Part shown: one piece after another, positions 21,722-29,670 of the stretch
Position numbering within the stretch: position 1 is the first letter of the stretch
Layout of the letters: every line of letters starts with the position of its first letter
Source of the DNA: JAZDLO01 sp043801935
GTDB taxonomy: Bacteria > Actinomycetota > Thermoleophilia > RBG-16-64-13
Reading direction: 5' to 3'
Assembly: GCA_043801935.1 (NCBI GenBank)
Contig: JAZDLO010000229.1
Coordinates: forward strand, 1 to 32,612
Length of the DNA stretch: 32,612 nt
Program-made: the position numbers and the translations under genes
Notes under the pieces: generated by a model
Seen by the model: only the letters and a program-made list of their open reading frames with translations
What the model was told of the DNA's origin: nothing
Databases searched by the model: none

Positions 21722-24700
21722 ATGAGACCCCGATCCGACTCCGTCGAGCGCGACCTTCGCTCGTTCATCAAGGGTGACGTCGAGTTCGACAACGTCACCC
21801 GCCAGCTCTACGCCACAGACGCAGGCCTCAACCAGATCGAGCCTCTCGGGGTGGTCTCGCCCCGCGACGCGGACGATCTGATCCTACTGGTGACCTACGC
21901 GGCCGAGCAGGGCCTGTCTCTGGTTCCGCGCGGGATGGGCTCGGGACTAGCCGGCGGTGCGGTAGGAGCCGGCATCCAGGTGGACTTCACCCGCTACATG
22001 AACCGCATCCTCGAAGTGGCGCCCGACGGTTCCTGGGCCCGGGTGCAGCCCGGGGTGGTGATGGCCGAGCTGAACCAGTACGCGAGGAGGTTCGGGACCT
22101 TCTTCGCCCCCGATCCGTCCAGCGAGAACTACTGCAGTCTGGGTGGGATGATCGGCACCAACTCGTCCGGAGCCCGGACGGTGGCCTACGGAGGCACGAA
22201 GGACCACGTGCTGGCGCTGCACGTCGTGCTTGCCGACGGATCGCTGTTTGACGCCCGGCCACTGCCGCTGGGCGGTTCCGAGCTCGATCGATTGCTCACC
22301 GGCCCGACCGCCGCGGGAAGAGCCTTGGCAACCATCCTCCCCGAGCTGCGCAGCCGGCAGAAAACCATCTTGGCCGCTATGCCCCGGGTGGTCAAGAACT
22401 GTTCCGGGTACCGGGTCGAGGCCCTCCTGGCCGGCGAAGATGGGGGTGAGGACCCCGCCGGCCTAGTACACCTGCAGAAGCTGTTCGTGGGAGCCGAGGG
22501 CTCCCTGGGTCTGGTCGCCGAGGCCACGCTTAACCTGGTGCCCTTGCCGGCCGAGCGCGGTATCGCCATGGCCTACTTCCCATCGGTGTTCGCGTGTGGA
22601 GAGGCCGTGCCCGGCATCCTTGCCCTGAGCCCCACGGCGGTGGAGATCATGGACTCCCGCTTCCTCGCCCTGGTACGCAGGCACGATTCCCATGTTGACG
22701 CCGTGCTGCCGGCTCGAACCGACACCGCGCTCCTGATCGAGTTCGAGGGCCGCGACGACGCAGAACTGGGGGAGAAGTTCTCCGCGCTCCGCTGCCACCT
22801 CGATGACACCGGCGCCCTGAAGCTGGTGCGCGCTGCAAACCGCGAAGAGACCGACCGTCTCTGGACGGTGCGCAAGTCCGCCGTAGCCCTGACCCTGCGC
22901 ATGCCGGGTCCGCGCCGGGCGTTGCCCTTCATCGAGGACGTCGCCGTCCACCCCACCGAGGTACCCGGCTATGTCGATTTCCTGCAGCGCCTCCTCGACA
23001 AAGAGGGCGCCGAAGCCGTCATGTACGGCCACGTGGGAGACGGCAACATCCACGCGCGCCCACTCCTCGACCCCAAGGATCCTGCCGACCTGCGCACCAT
23101 GCAGCGCCTCTATGACGCGGTCTCCGAGTACGTCCTCGGGATAAGAGGCACGATGTCAGGCGAGCACGGTGACGGCCTGCTTCGCACCCCTTACGTCAGG
23201 CGCATGTACGGGAACGATATCTACGCGCTCTTCACCCGTATCAAGAATGCGTTCGATCCTTCCGGTGTCATGAATCCAGGCAAGAAGATCGGACCCCAAG
23301 ACGGGAGCGATAGCTTGGAGCGACACCTACGCTATGGCTCCGAATACCATACGGTAGCGCAAAGCCCCATCCTCCGCTTTCCACCGGGCGAGTATGAGCT
23401 CGAGATCGAAAAATGTCACGGTTGCGGGCAATGCAAGAGCGTGGTGCTGACCACGATGTGCCCCACCTACAAGGCTACGCGGCGCGAGCATGCCTCGCCC
23501 CGAGCCAAGGCCAATCTGTTGCGCGGCATCATCACGGGCAAGCTCGACCCCGCCGGCGCCTACGGTCTCGCCGCGGCCAAAGTGGTCACCGACTACTGCA
23601 TCGTCTGCGGGATGTGCGCCGTGGAGTGCCCGTCGAGGGTCAACATCCCCAAGCTGATGCTGGAGGCCAAGAGCAAATATCGAACGCTGCACGGGGCCAA
23701 GCCGGTGGAGCGGATACTCGGCCGCGCGGAGACCGTCTCGCGTCTCGGCCACTTCGCCTCACCCCTGGCTAATCGGTTGATGAACCGGCCCGCCCTCCGC
23801 GGGCTGGTCGGGCCCCTGGTGGGCATCGACCGGCGGCGGCCGATGGCCCGTTTCGCCCGGCAGACTTACCGCGAATCGGTGGCAGCGCGGGGCGCGGCAG
23901 TGCCCGCCGCAGCCCCGCCCCCAATGGACGGCGCTGGTCAGCCCGCCCAACCTGCCGTGGCCTATTTCTACGACATGTTCGCCAACTACAACGAACCGGA
24001 ACTGGCTCTGGCCGTGGAGCGGGTCCTTGCCGCGCACGGGGTCCGGCTGATCGTGCCCGACCAGCGGGCCAGCGGCATCCCGGAGATGCTCTATGGCTTC
24101 GCCCGCCAAGCCGGGCAGGTGGCCGAGTTCAACGTCCGCGCACTCCTCCCTCACGTCCGGGCGGGTGCTGTGCCTGTCAGCTCCGAGCCCACGGCTACGT
24201 TCGCCTTCAAGGTCCACTACCCGGACTATCTCGGCAGCTCGGATTGCTCGCTGGTCGCAAACGCCGCCCACGACCTGGGTGAGTTCCTGGTTAGATTCCG
24301 CGCGGACCATCGCGCGACCGTCCCCGTCGCCCGCCCTCTGTGGGCGATGGGACAAGCCGCCCTCCGCCCGGATGCGACATGGTCAGTACCGGCGAAGACC
24401 GATCTTGTGGGCGACCCCGTGCGCATCGCCTATCATCAGCCGTGCCACCTCAAGGCCCAGCAAATCGGCAACCCAGGCCTGGAACTCTTGCGCGAGATCC
24501 CCGGTGTGGAGGTCATCGATATGGCGGCCGGCTGTTGCGGTATGGCCGGGACCTTCGGGATGAAGGCCGACACCTACGATCTCTCGATGCTCACGGGCAA
24601 GCCCCTCTTCGACCGCATCGCCGAGGTAGCGCCCGCCTTGGTGGCCAGCGAATGCAGTACGTGCCGCATGCAGATAGCCCAGGGCACCGGTCTGGGGACC

Positions 24701-24742
24701 GTCCACCCGATCACGCTGCTGGCCGAAGCCTACGGGACTTGA
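21722..24742 (+). CDS. FAD-linked oxidase / Fe-S oxidoreductase fusion (GlcD-GlpC type)
   Basis: 1006-aa fusion. A PCMH-type FAD domain (about 40-275, with VPRGMGSGLAGGAVG and GTNSSGARTVAYGGTKDH) is followed by the FAD-oxidase C domain (about 280-525, YGHVGDGNIH and MSGEHGDG). Two [4Fe-4S] sites follow (Cys565, 568, 571, 580 and Cys626, 629, 632, 636), then two CCG domains. The second CCG is intact (HQPCH 905-909, AGCCG 936-940, SECSTC 977-981); the first (about 745-840) has lost its cysteines. The family includes quinone-linked D-lactate, glycolate and 2-hydroxyglutarate dehydrogenases; the substrate is unclear. ATG 21722 is chosen over the far longer open frame, which overlaps corA. Confidence 0.9.
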   Translation: MRPRSDSVERDLRSFIKGDVEFDNVTRQLYATDAGLNQIEPLGVVSPRDADDLILLVTYAAEQGLSLVPRGMGSGLAGGAVGAGIQVDFTRYMNRILEVAPDGSWARVQPGVVMAELNQYARRFGTFFAPDPSSENYCSLGGMIGTNSSGARTVAYGGTKDHVLALHVVLADGSLFDARPLPLGGSELDRLLTGPTAAGRALATILPELRSRQKTILAAMPRVVKNCSGYRVEALLAGEDGGEDPAGLVHLQKLFVGAEGSLGLVAEATLNLVPLPAERGIAMAYFPSVFACGEAVPGILALSPTAVEIMDSRFLALVRRHDSHVDAVLPARTDTALLIEFEGRDDAELGEKFSALRCHLDDTGALKLVRAANREETDRLWTVRKSAVALTLRMPGPRRALPFIEDVAVHPTEVPGYVDFLQRLLDKEGAEAVMYGHVGDGNIHARPLLDPKDPADLRTMQRLYDAVSEYVLGIRGTMSGEHGDGLLRTPYVRRMYGNDIYALFTRIKNAFDPSGVMNPGKKIGPQDGSDSLERHLRYGSEYHTVAQSPILRFPPGEYELEIEKCHGCGQCKSVVLTTMCPTYKATRREHASPRAKANLLRGIITGKLDPAGAYGLAAAKVVTDYCIVCGMCAVECPSRVNIPKLMLEAKSKYRTLHGAKPVERILGRAETVSRLGHFASPLANRLMNRPALRGLVGPLVGIDRRRPMARFARQTYRESVAARGAAVPAAAPPPMDGAGQPAQPAVAYFYDMFANYNEPELALAVERVLAAHGVRLIVPDQRASGIPEMLYGFARQAGQVAEFNVRALLPHVRAGAVPVSSEPTATFAFKVHYPDYLGSSDCSLVANAAHDLGEFLVRFRADHRATVPVARPLWAMGQAALRPDATWSVPAKTDLVGDPVRIAYHQPCHLKAQQIGNPGLELLREIPGVEVIDMAAGCCGMAGTFGMKADTYDLSMLTGKPLFDRIAEVAPALVASECSTCRMQIAQGTGLGTVHPITLLAEAYGT

Positions 24743-24807
24743 ACATATGAGCGCCGGCGGGCAGAGACCGGCCGGCCGTAGGTACGCCCAGGCCCAGATC
24801 ACTCAAG

Positions 24808-25611
24808 CTAAGCGGCCGCCAAAGGACCAGGCGCGCGCGCCCTGGCCCGCCGGATGAATACGTAGGCCAGCGGGGGGGCAAGCACGATCACCGCCAACGC
24901 GATGACCTGCGCTTCCCGCAGCCCCCAGAACACCGGGTCGTTGACCCGGTAGAACGACATGAAGAAACGCCCCACCGAATACAGCCAGGCGTAGGTGAGG
25001 ATGGCGAGCCCGTCCACCTTCAGCCGGGGTATGGCGTACAGCAGTGTCCCCACGATCATCAGCAGCCATATCTGCTCGTACACCGGGGTCGGATGAGTCG
25101 CCACCCCCAGCAGTTCGTCGGGAATGAAAGCATTCGGGTTCGTGTAGGTGAAGCCCCAGGGCAAGTCCGTGGGATATCCCCAGGTGTCGCCGTTGATGAT
25201 GTTGGCGAACTTGCCGATGATCTGCCCCACCGGAAAGGCAAGGGCCGTGCAGTCGACCACCCGCAGTATGGGCAGTTTCTTCCACCGGGCATAGACGATG
25301 AGGCCTACCAGCCCGCCGCCCACCACCCCGTAGATGGCCAGGCCCACCAGCTGGACTCCGACGATCTCCCCGGGGTTCTGCCAGTAGTAGCCAAGGTGAT
25401 CGAAAATATGAACGACCCGGGCCCCGATCACTCCGCAGGGGACTGCGATGAGGGCGATGCCCAGAGCGTGATTGCGGGAGATGCCCCGCCGCCCTAACTC
25501 CCGAGAGAAGACCCAAGTACCGAAGATGACCGCCAGGGCCATGATGATGCCGTACCAGCGGTATTCGAGAGGACCCAGCCGACCGATCACCGGGTCGATA
25601 TTGATGATCAT
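24808..25611 (-). CDS. lgt: Prolipoprotein diacylglyceryl transferase
   Basis: 267-aa polytopic membrane enzyme that transfers diacylglyceryl from phosphatidylglycerol to the lipobox cysteine of prolipoproteins. About seven TM helices and the Lgt signatures are visible: GARVVHIFDH (63-72), GQIIGKFANIINGDTWG (129-145), THPTPVYE (172-179) and SVGRFFMSFYR (212-222). The position of the essential E. coli Arg143 is Lys134, and the HGG motif reads YGVVGGG (94-100); the distal arginine (Arg215) remains. ATG 25611 has no SD. It is the last gene of the fum-sdh unit, 69 nt after the tautomerase gene. A plausible substrate is the LprG-like lipoprotein at 993. Confidence 0.93.
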   Translation of the reverse strand: MIINIDPVIGRLGPLEYRWYGIIMALAVIFGTWVFSRELGRRGISRNHALGIALIAVPCGVIGARVVHIFDHLGYYWQNPGEIVGVQLVGLAIYGVVGGGLVGLIVYARWKKLPILRVVDCTALAFPVGQIIGKFANIINGDTWGYPTDLPWGFTYTNPNAFIPDELLGVATHPTPVYEQIWLLMIVGTLLYAIPRLKVDGLAILTYAWLYSVGRFFMSFYRVNDPVFWGLREAQVIALAVIVLAPPLAYVFIRRARARAPGPLAAA

Positions 25612-25680
25612 GGCGCCGCAACCGGGGGTGTCGCCGGTGGCTCTCGACCGGCTCCGATGGCCCCGCTGATGTCGCGACAG

Positions 25681-25866
25681 CTACTTATCACAGAAGAGCG
25701 TGCCGGCCTTGGCCCAGTTCTCGCGCGGGTAATCCTCGATGATCACGTCTACCTGATCCTCCGGAGCCCCCGTGAGCTTCGTGACCACGTCGGTGATCTC
25801 CCGCACCAGCCGGCGCTTCTGCTCGGTGCTGCGGCCTTCGAGCATCTTGACGATTATCAGGGGCAC
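25681..25866 (-). CDS. 4-oxalocrotonate tautomerase family protein, 61 aa
   Basis: 61-aa protein of the small tautomerase superfamily, usually a hexamer, whose catalytic base is the proline left at the N-terminus once Met is removed. It begins MPLIIVKMLEGRSTEQKRRL, with Pro2 and the family's conserved EGRS and KRRLVREIT pattern, and it ends in the usual RENWAKAG stretch. The GTG at 25866 has AGGAGG 6 nt upstream. It lies 38 nt after sdhB and 69 nt before lgt. No aromatic-degradation gene is nearby, so the substrate is unknown; some members act on dicarboxylic keto-enols, which might fit the TCA context, but that is a guess. Confidence 0.9.
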   Translation of the reverse strand: MPLIIVKMLEGRSTEQKRRLVREITDVVTKLTGAPEDQVDVIIEDYPRENWAKAGTLFCDK

Positions 25867-25904
25867 GTGATCCTCCTGCTCTTCTTATGATCGTGGCGCC
25901 GCCG

Positions 25905-26630
25905 CTACTTCAGCCTCCCGAAGAGCCTCCGTCGGACCGCCGCCTTCTTGAGCCACTGGATCCCCTCCGTGGGGTTCAGTTCCTTGGGACAGGCTTCCAC
26001 GCAGTTCATGATCGTGTGGCACCGGTAGACGCCGCGCTCGTTGTCGAAACGCGGAAGCCGCTCCTTGCGAGCCTCGTCGCGAGAGTCTACCTCGAAGCGG
26101 AACGCCTTGAGCAAAGCGGCCGGCCCCAGGTAGTTCTCCTCGCCCCACACCGACGGACAACTGGAGTAGCAGGCGCCGCACAGGATGCAGTCGATGGGCA
26201 TGTCCAGCTTCTTGCGCTCCTTGGGCGACTGCAGGATCTCCTTGTCCGGGTCGGGAGAGTCCCTGATGAGCCAGGGCTTGATGTACTCGTACTTGGCGAA
26301 GAAATCGTCCATCTCGCAGACGAGGTCTTTCACCAGCGGCACGCGAGGCATTGGGGAGACGGTGACCACGTCTCCGGTCAGGTGCCTCACATTGGTCTGG
26401 CAGGCCAGCCGGTAGGCGCCGTTGATATACATGGCGCAGCTGCCGCAGACCGAGGCCCGGCAGCAGTAGCGGAAGGAAAGACTTCCGTCGAACTTCTCCT
26501 GGATGTAGAAAAGGCCTTCGAGCACGGTGAGGTTGCCCTCGTGAGGAACGATGAACTCGTCCCAGCGCGGCTCCGGGTCCTTCTTGCTGCGGGGGTCTTG
26601 GCGTTTTATGCGAAATGTGACGTCGGGCAT
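25905..26630 (-). CDS. sdhB: Succinate dehydrogenase iron-sulfur subunit
   Basis: 241-aa electron-transfer subunit of succinate:quinone oxidoreductase. It carries a [2Fe-2S] ferredoxin domain (Cys57, Cys62, Cys65, Cys77) and a C-terminal domain with CILCGACYSSCP (Cys148, 151, 154, 158) and CHTIMNCVEACP (Cys204, 210, 214), which bind the [4Fe-4S] and [3Fe-4S] centres. It passes electrons from SdhA to quinone at the SdhCD membrane anchor. The ATG at 26630 overlaps the sdhA stop (TGATG), so translation is coupled. Succinate dehydrogenase and fumarate reductase are hard to tell apart by sequence; the flanking fumarase fits either direction. Confidence 0.95.
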   Translation of the reverse strand: MPDVTFRIKRQDPRSKKDPEPRWDEFIVPHEGNLTVLEGLFYIQEKFDGSLSFRYCCRASVCGSCAMYINGAYRLACQTNVRHLTGDVVTVSPMPRVPLVKDLVCEMDDFFAKYEYIKPWLIRDSPDPDKEILQSPKERKKLDMPIDCILCGACYSSCPSVWGEENYLGPAALLKAFRFEVDSRDEARKERLPRFDNERGVYRCHTIMNCVEACPKELNPTEGIQWLKKAAVRRRLFGRLK

Positions 26631-28339
26631 CAGTACTTCCGCTCCTGTGGCTCGAAGGTGCCGAGGGTCACGGGCTTTGAATCCAGTCGCGGACCGGCCG
26701 CTCCCGGTCGGTAGTAGGCCAGAGTGTGCTTGAGCCAGTTCACGTCGTCGCGGGTGTCGTGGTCGGTGCGGAAATGACCCCCCCGAGACTCGGTCCGGGC
26801 CAAAGCGCCGGTACCGATGGCCAGGGCCACGTCCACCATGCCCTCCAGCTCCACGGTGCGGATCATGTCCAGGTTGAAGACGCTCCCGGTCCAGCGTAAG
26901 CCCGTCTTTCCGACCCGCTCCTTGATCGAGATCAGTTTCTCGACCCCTTCCTTCATTGTGGCTCCGTCCCGGAACACGCCGAAGTCCTCTTTCATGACCA
27001 CGGTCATCTCCGCCCGCACGGTGTAGGCATCCTCGGTGCCGGTCTTGGCACCAAGAGCATCGACCGTCTCCTCCATGGCTTGGACCGCGGCGAACGCCGA
27101 GCGGGCGTTGGGCCGCTTCTCGGCCAACCCGTTTAGATAGCGCACCACTTCGGCACCCGACCGGCGCCCGAACACGATGGTCTCAAGCAGAGAGTTGCCG
27201 CCCAGCCGGTTGGCCCCGTGCACCGATACGCACGCGCATTCCCCGGCGGCATAGAGTCCTGGCATGACGCTCGTCCCATTCACGTCGGTGTCGATGCCGC
27301 CCATGGTGTAGTGCTGGCTGGGCACGATCGGTACGGGCGCTTCGATCGGGTCCACGCCCTCGAAGTGGATGGCCAGATCGCGGATACCGGGAAGGCGCTC
27401 CAAGATCCTCTCCGCTCCCAGATGGCGAAGATCCAGGTACACGTAGGGTTGCCCGCCGATCCCCCGGCCTTCGTTGATCTCGGTCTGGATGGACCGGGCG
27501 GTGATGTCGCGCGGGGCTAACTCCATGGATTTGGGCGCATACTTCTCCATGAAACGCTCGCCCAAGTCGTTTATCAGATAGCCGCCCTCCCCCCGAGCCC
27601 CCTCGGTCATGAGGATGTTGGTGGAGAACAACCCGGTGGGGTGGAACTGGATGAACTCCATGTCCTTGAGCGGTACGCCGGCGTGGTACGCCATGGCCAT
27701 GCCGCCCCCGGTGTTGATGAGAGCGTTGGTGGAGTTGCTGTAGGTACGCCCGGCGCCGCCGGTAGCGATCACCACGGCATTGGCCGTGAAGGCCTCGAAA
27801 CCTCCGCGAGTCATGTCGTACGCGACCACGCCCTGACAGACGCCCTCGTGCGCGATCAGCCGAGCTACGTACTGCTCGACGTAGAACTTGATCTCCAGCT
27901 TGTAGGCCTGCTCGACCAAGGTGTGCAGCAGGTAGTGGCCGGTCTTGTCGGCCCCGTAGCAGCAGCGGGGATACCCGGCGCCGCCGAAGGGCCGCTGGGC
28001 GATACGCCCGTCGTCGTAGCGGCTGAAAGGACAGCCCCAGTGGTCCATCTCATAGATCACCTGGATGGCGTCCTGGGTCATCTGCATGACAGCATCCTGA
28101 TCGCCCAGATAGTCGCCGCCCTTGACCGTGTCGAACGCGTGCTTCTCCCAGGTGTCGTCCACGCTGCCCGGATCGTTGGCCAGCGCAGCGTTGATGCCCC
28201 CTTGCGCGGCCCCCGAGTGGCTGCGGGCCGGATGGACTTGGGACAAGATGGCTACGTCGACACCGGCCCTCTTGGCTTCGACGGCCGCGCGGAGACCGGC
28301 CAGACCTCCGCCCACGATTATCACGTCATGATGGATCAT
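26630..28339 (-). CDS. sdhA: Succinate dehydrogenase flavoprotein subunit
   Basis: 569-aa catalytic subunit that interconverts succinate and fumarate. The dinucleotide fold VGGGLAGL (9-16) is present, along with the His41 expected to hold FAD covalently (RSHSGAAQGG), the substrate-site motifs EFIQFHPTG, TEGARGEGG and HYTMGG, and GECACVSVHGANRLGGNSLLE. The length is typical. The ATG at 28339 follows sdhD by 16 nt. It is encoded between the two membrane subunits and sdhB, in the standard C-D-A-B order. Confidence 0.96.
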   Translation of the reverse strand: MIHHDVIIVGGGLAGLRAAVEAKRAGVDVAILSQVHPARSHSGAAQGGINAALANDPGSVDDTWEKHAFDTVKGGDYLGDQDAVMQMTQDAIQVIYEMDHWGCPFSRYDDGRIAQRPFGGAGYPRCCYGADKTGHYLLHTLVEQAYKLEIKFYVEQYVARLIAHEGVCQGVVAYDMTRGGFEAFTANAVVIATGGAGRTYSNSTNALINTGGGMAMAYHAGVPLKDMEFIQFHPTGLFSTNILMTEGARGEGGYLINDLGERFMEKYAPKSMELAPRDITARSIQTEINEGRGIGGQPYVYLDLRHLGAERILERLPGIRDLAIHFEGVDPIEAPVPIVPSQHYTMGGIDTDVNGTSVMPGLYAAGECACVSVHGANRLGGNSLLETIVFGRRSGAEVVRYLNGLAEKRPNARSAFAAVQAMEETVDALGAKTGTEDAYTVRAEMTVVMKEDFGVFRDGATMKEGVEKLISIKERVGKTGLRWTGSVFNLDMIRTVELEGMVDVALAIGTGALARTESRGGHFRTDHDTRDDVNWLKHTLAYYRPGAAGPRLDSKPVTLGTFEPQERKY

Positions 28340-28355
28340 ATCTCGCTCACCTTAC

Positions 28356-28718
28356 CTAGCTGATCCAGGGCCAAAGCGCCCAGGTTCCATAGACCATGGC
28401 CGCGACCCCCACCACCCACAGGGCGATGGAGAGCACCATGGCCCGCTTGCGGGAGGTGAACCAGTAGTCCATCAGCACCATGCGCAGGCCGTTCAAGGCG
28501 TGAAATATGCCGGCGGCCAGCAGGATGATGTCGACCGCGATGAAGCCGCCGTGCGCGAGGCGGGCGGCGATGGTGTCATAGTTCAGTTCGCCGATGTCGA
28601 GGATGTGGGTGTAGATGAGGTGGATGGCCAGGCAGACTATGAGCAGGACGGCCGTGATGCGCTGAAAGAGCCAGGACCACATGCCCCCTCTGTGCGTGGA
28701 GATGGCTTCGGCTCTCAA
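28356..28718 (-). CDS. sdhD: Succinate dehydrogenase membrane anchor subunit D
   Basis: 120-aa membrane subunit with three TM helices (about 22-40, 57-80, 95-115). Conserved QRITAV (19-24), candidate heme b ligands His33 and His73, and the HALNGLR motif (73-79) fit SdhD/FrdD. The start is a TTG at 28718 that overlaps the sdhC stop as TTGA, with GAAGGGG 7 nt upstream; ATG 28683 (MWSW) is a shorter alternative. It forms the quinone-reducing membrane domain with SdhC. Its HALNG(L)R-x-x-LMD segment nearly duplicates the same segment in SdhC. Confidence 0.88.
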   Translation of the reverse strand: MRAEAISTHRGGMWSWLFQRITAVLLIVCLAIHLIYTHILDIGELNYDTIAARLAHGGFIAVDIILLAAGIFHALNGLRMVLMDYWFTSRKRAMVLSIALWVVGVAAMVYGTWALWPWIS

Positions 28719-29113
28719 CTCGTCACCCCTTCGCCCGTAACGATGAAGGTGAAGGCCACCCAGGCGAAGATGGCAAAACAGACGACCACCACCGCCATGG
28801 CGCTCCAGAAAACGATCTTGTGGCTCTTGACCCCGATACCGAAGTCCATGAGGATGATCCGCACCCCGTTGAGCGCGTGATAGAGCACCGCCACCACCAG
28901 GGCCAGGTCCATGAGCACCAGGACGGGGTTGTCGAACATCTTCATCAGGTCGTTCAGCTTGTCGAACTGGCCGGTGGAGATGACGATGATGTGGGCGCCA
29001 AGGTAGAAGACGAGAACTAGGCCGCTGATCCGGAAGAGCAGCCAGGCCCACATGCCGGTCGCCTTCCAGAGACCGGCGCCTACGTTGGCCGTCTCCCGAG
29101 GTTTCCCGCTCAA
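28715..29113 (-). CDS. sdhC: Succinate dehydrogenase cytochrome b subunit C
   Basis: 132-aa membrane subunit with three TM helices (about 24-46, 64-88, 102-125). LFRISGLVL (26-34), candidate heme ligands His41 and His79, and HALNGVRIILMD (79-90) match the SdhC/cytochrome b556 family. With SdhD it binds heme b and quinone. The TTG at 29113 overlaps the fumarase beta stop as TTGA and has AAGGTGG about 5 nt upstream; ATG 29053 (MWAW) is possible but leaves a short N-terminus. Two His pairs across the subunits leave open one or two hemes. Confidence 0.88.
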   Translation of the reverse strand: MSGKPRETANVGAGLWKATGMWAWLLFRISGLVLVFYLGAHIIVISTGQFDKLNDLMKMFDNPVLVLMDLALVVAVLYHALNGVRIILMDFGIGVKSHKIVFWSAMAVVVVCFAIFAWVAFTFIVTGEGVTS

Positions 29114-29670
29114 GGATCCACCTTCCTTTCGAACTTCTTGCGGCCTTCGGCGTAGAGGTCGCCACCGTGCATGTCGTTGATCACGACCACGGGGAAGTCT
29201 TCTACCTGTAGCTCGCGGATGGCTTCAGGGCCCAGATCTTCATACGCCACCACTCTTGCGGAGGTGATCCGCTGGGCGAGCAGGGCGCCCGCGCCGCCGG
29301 TGGCTCCCAGATAGACGGCCTTGTTGCGCTTGAGGGCGTCTTTCACTGCCTCATTACGCAGCCCCTTGCCGATCATGCCTTTCAGGCCCAGGTCGAGGAG
29401 CTTGGGCGAATAGGCGTCCATGCGGCCCGAGGTGGTAGGACCGGCTGAGCCGATAACCTCGCCCGGCTTGGGCGGGGTGGGGCCGACGAAATAGATGATC
29501 TGCCCTTTCAGGTCGAGGGGCAGCGGCTGGCCCCCGTCGATGAGTTCTATCAACCGCTTGTGGGCGGCGTCGCGGCCCGTGTAGATGGTGCCGGTGATGA
29601 GCAGACGGTCTCCAACATGCAGGCTCTCGACCACCTCATCGGTGAGCGGTGGGGTGATCCTGCGGTCCAT
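29110..29670 (-). CDS. Class I fumarate hydratase beta (C-terminal) subunit
   Basis: 186-aa beta subunit of the iron-sulfur hydro-lyase family (two-subunit fumarase or tartrate dehydratase). The swivelling-domain motifs LHVGDRLLITGTIYTGRDAAH, FVGPTPPKPGEVIGSAGPTTSGRMD and GKG are all present. With the alpha subunit it hydrates fumarate to malate using a [4Fe-4S] cluster. ATG 29670 overlaps the alpha stop (TGATG) and has AAGGAGGT upstream, so earlier in-frame starts are not needed. The sdh neighbours argue for fumarase over L(+)-tartrate dehydratase. Confidence 0.92.
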   Translation of the reverse strand: MDRRITPPLTDEVVESLHVGDRLLITGTIYTGRDAAHKRLIELIDGGQPLPLDLKGQIIYFVGPTPPKPGEVIGSAGPTTSGRMDAYSPKLLDLGLKGMIGKGLRNEAVKDALKRNKAVYLGATGGAGALLAQRITSARVVAYEDLGPEAIRELQVEDFPVVVINDMHGGDLYAEGRKKFERKVDP

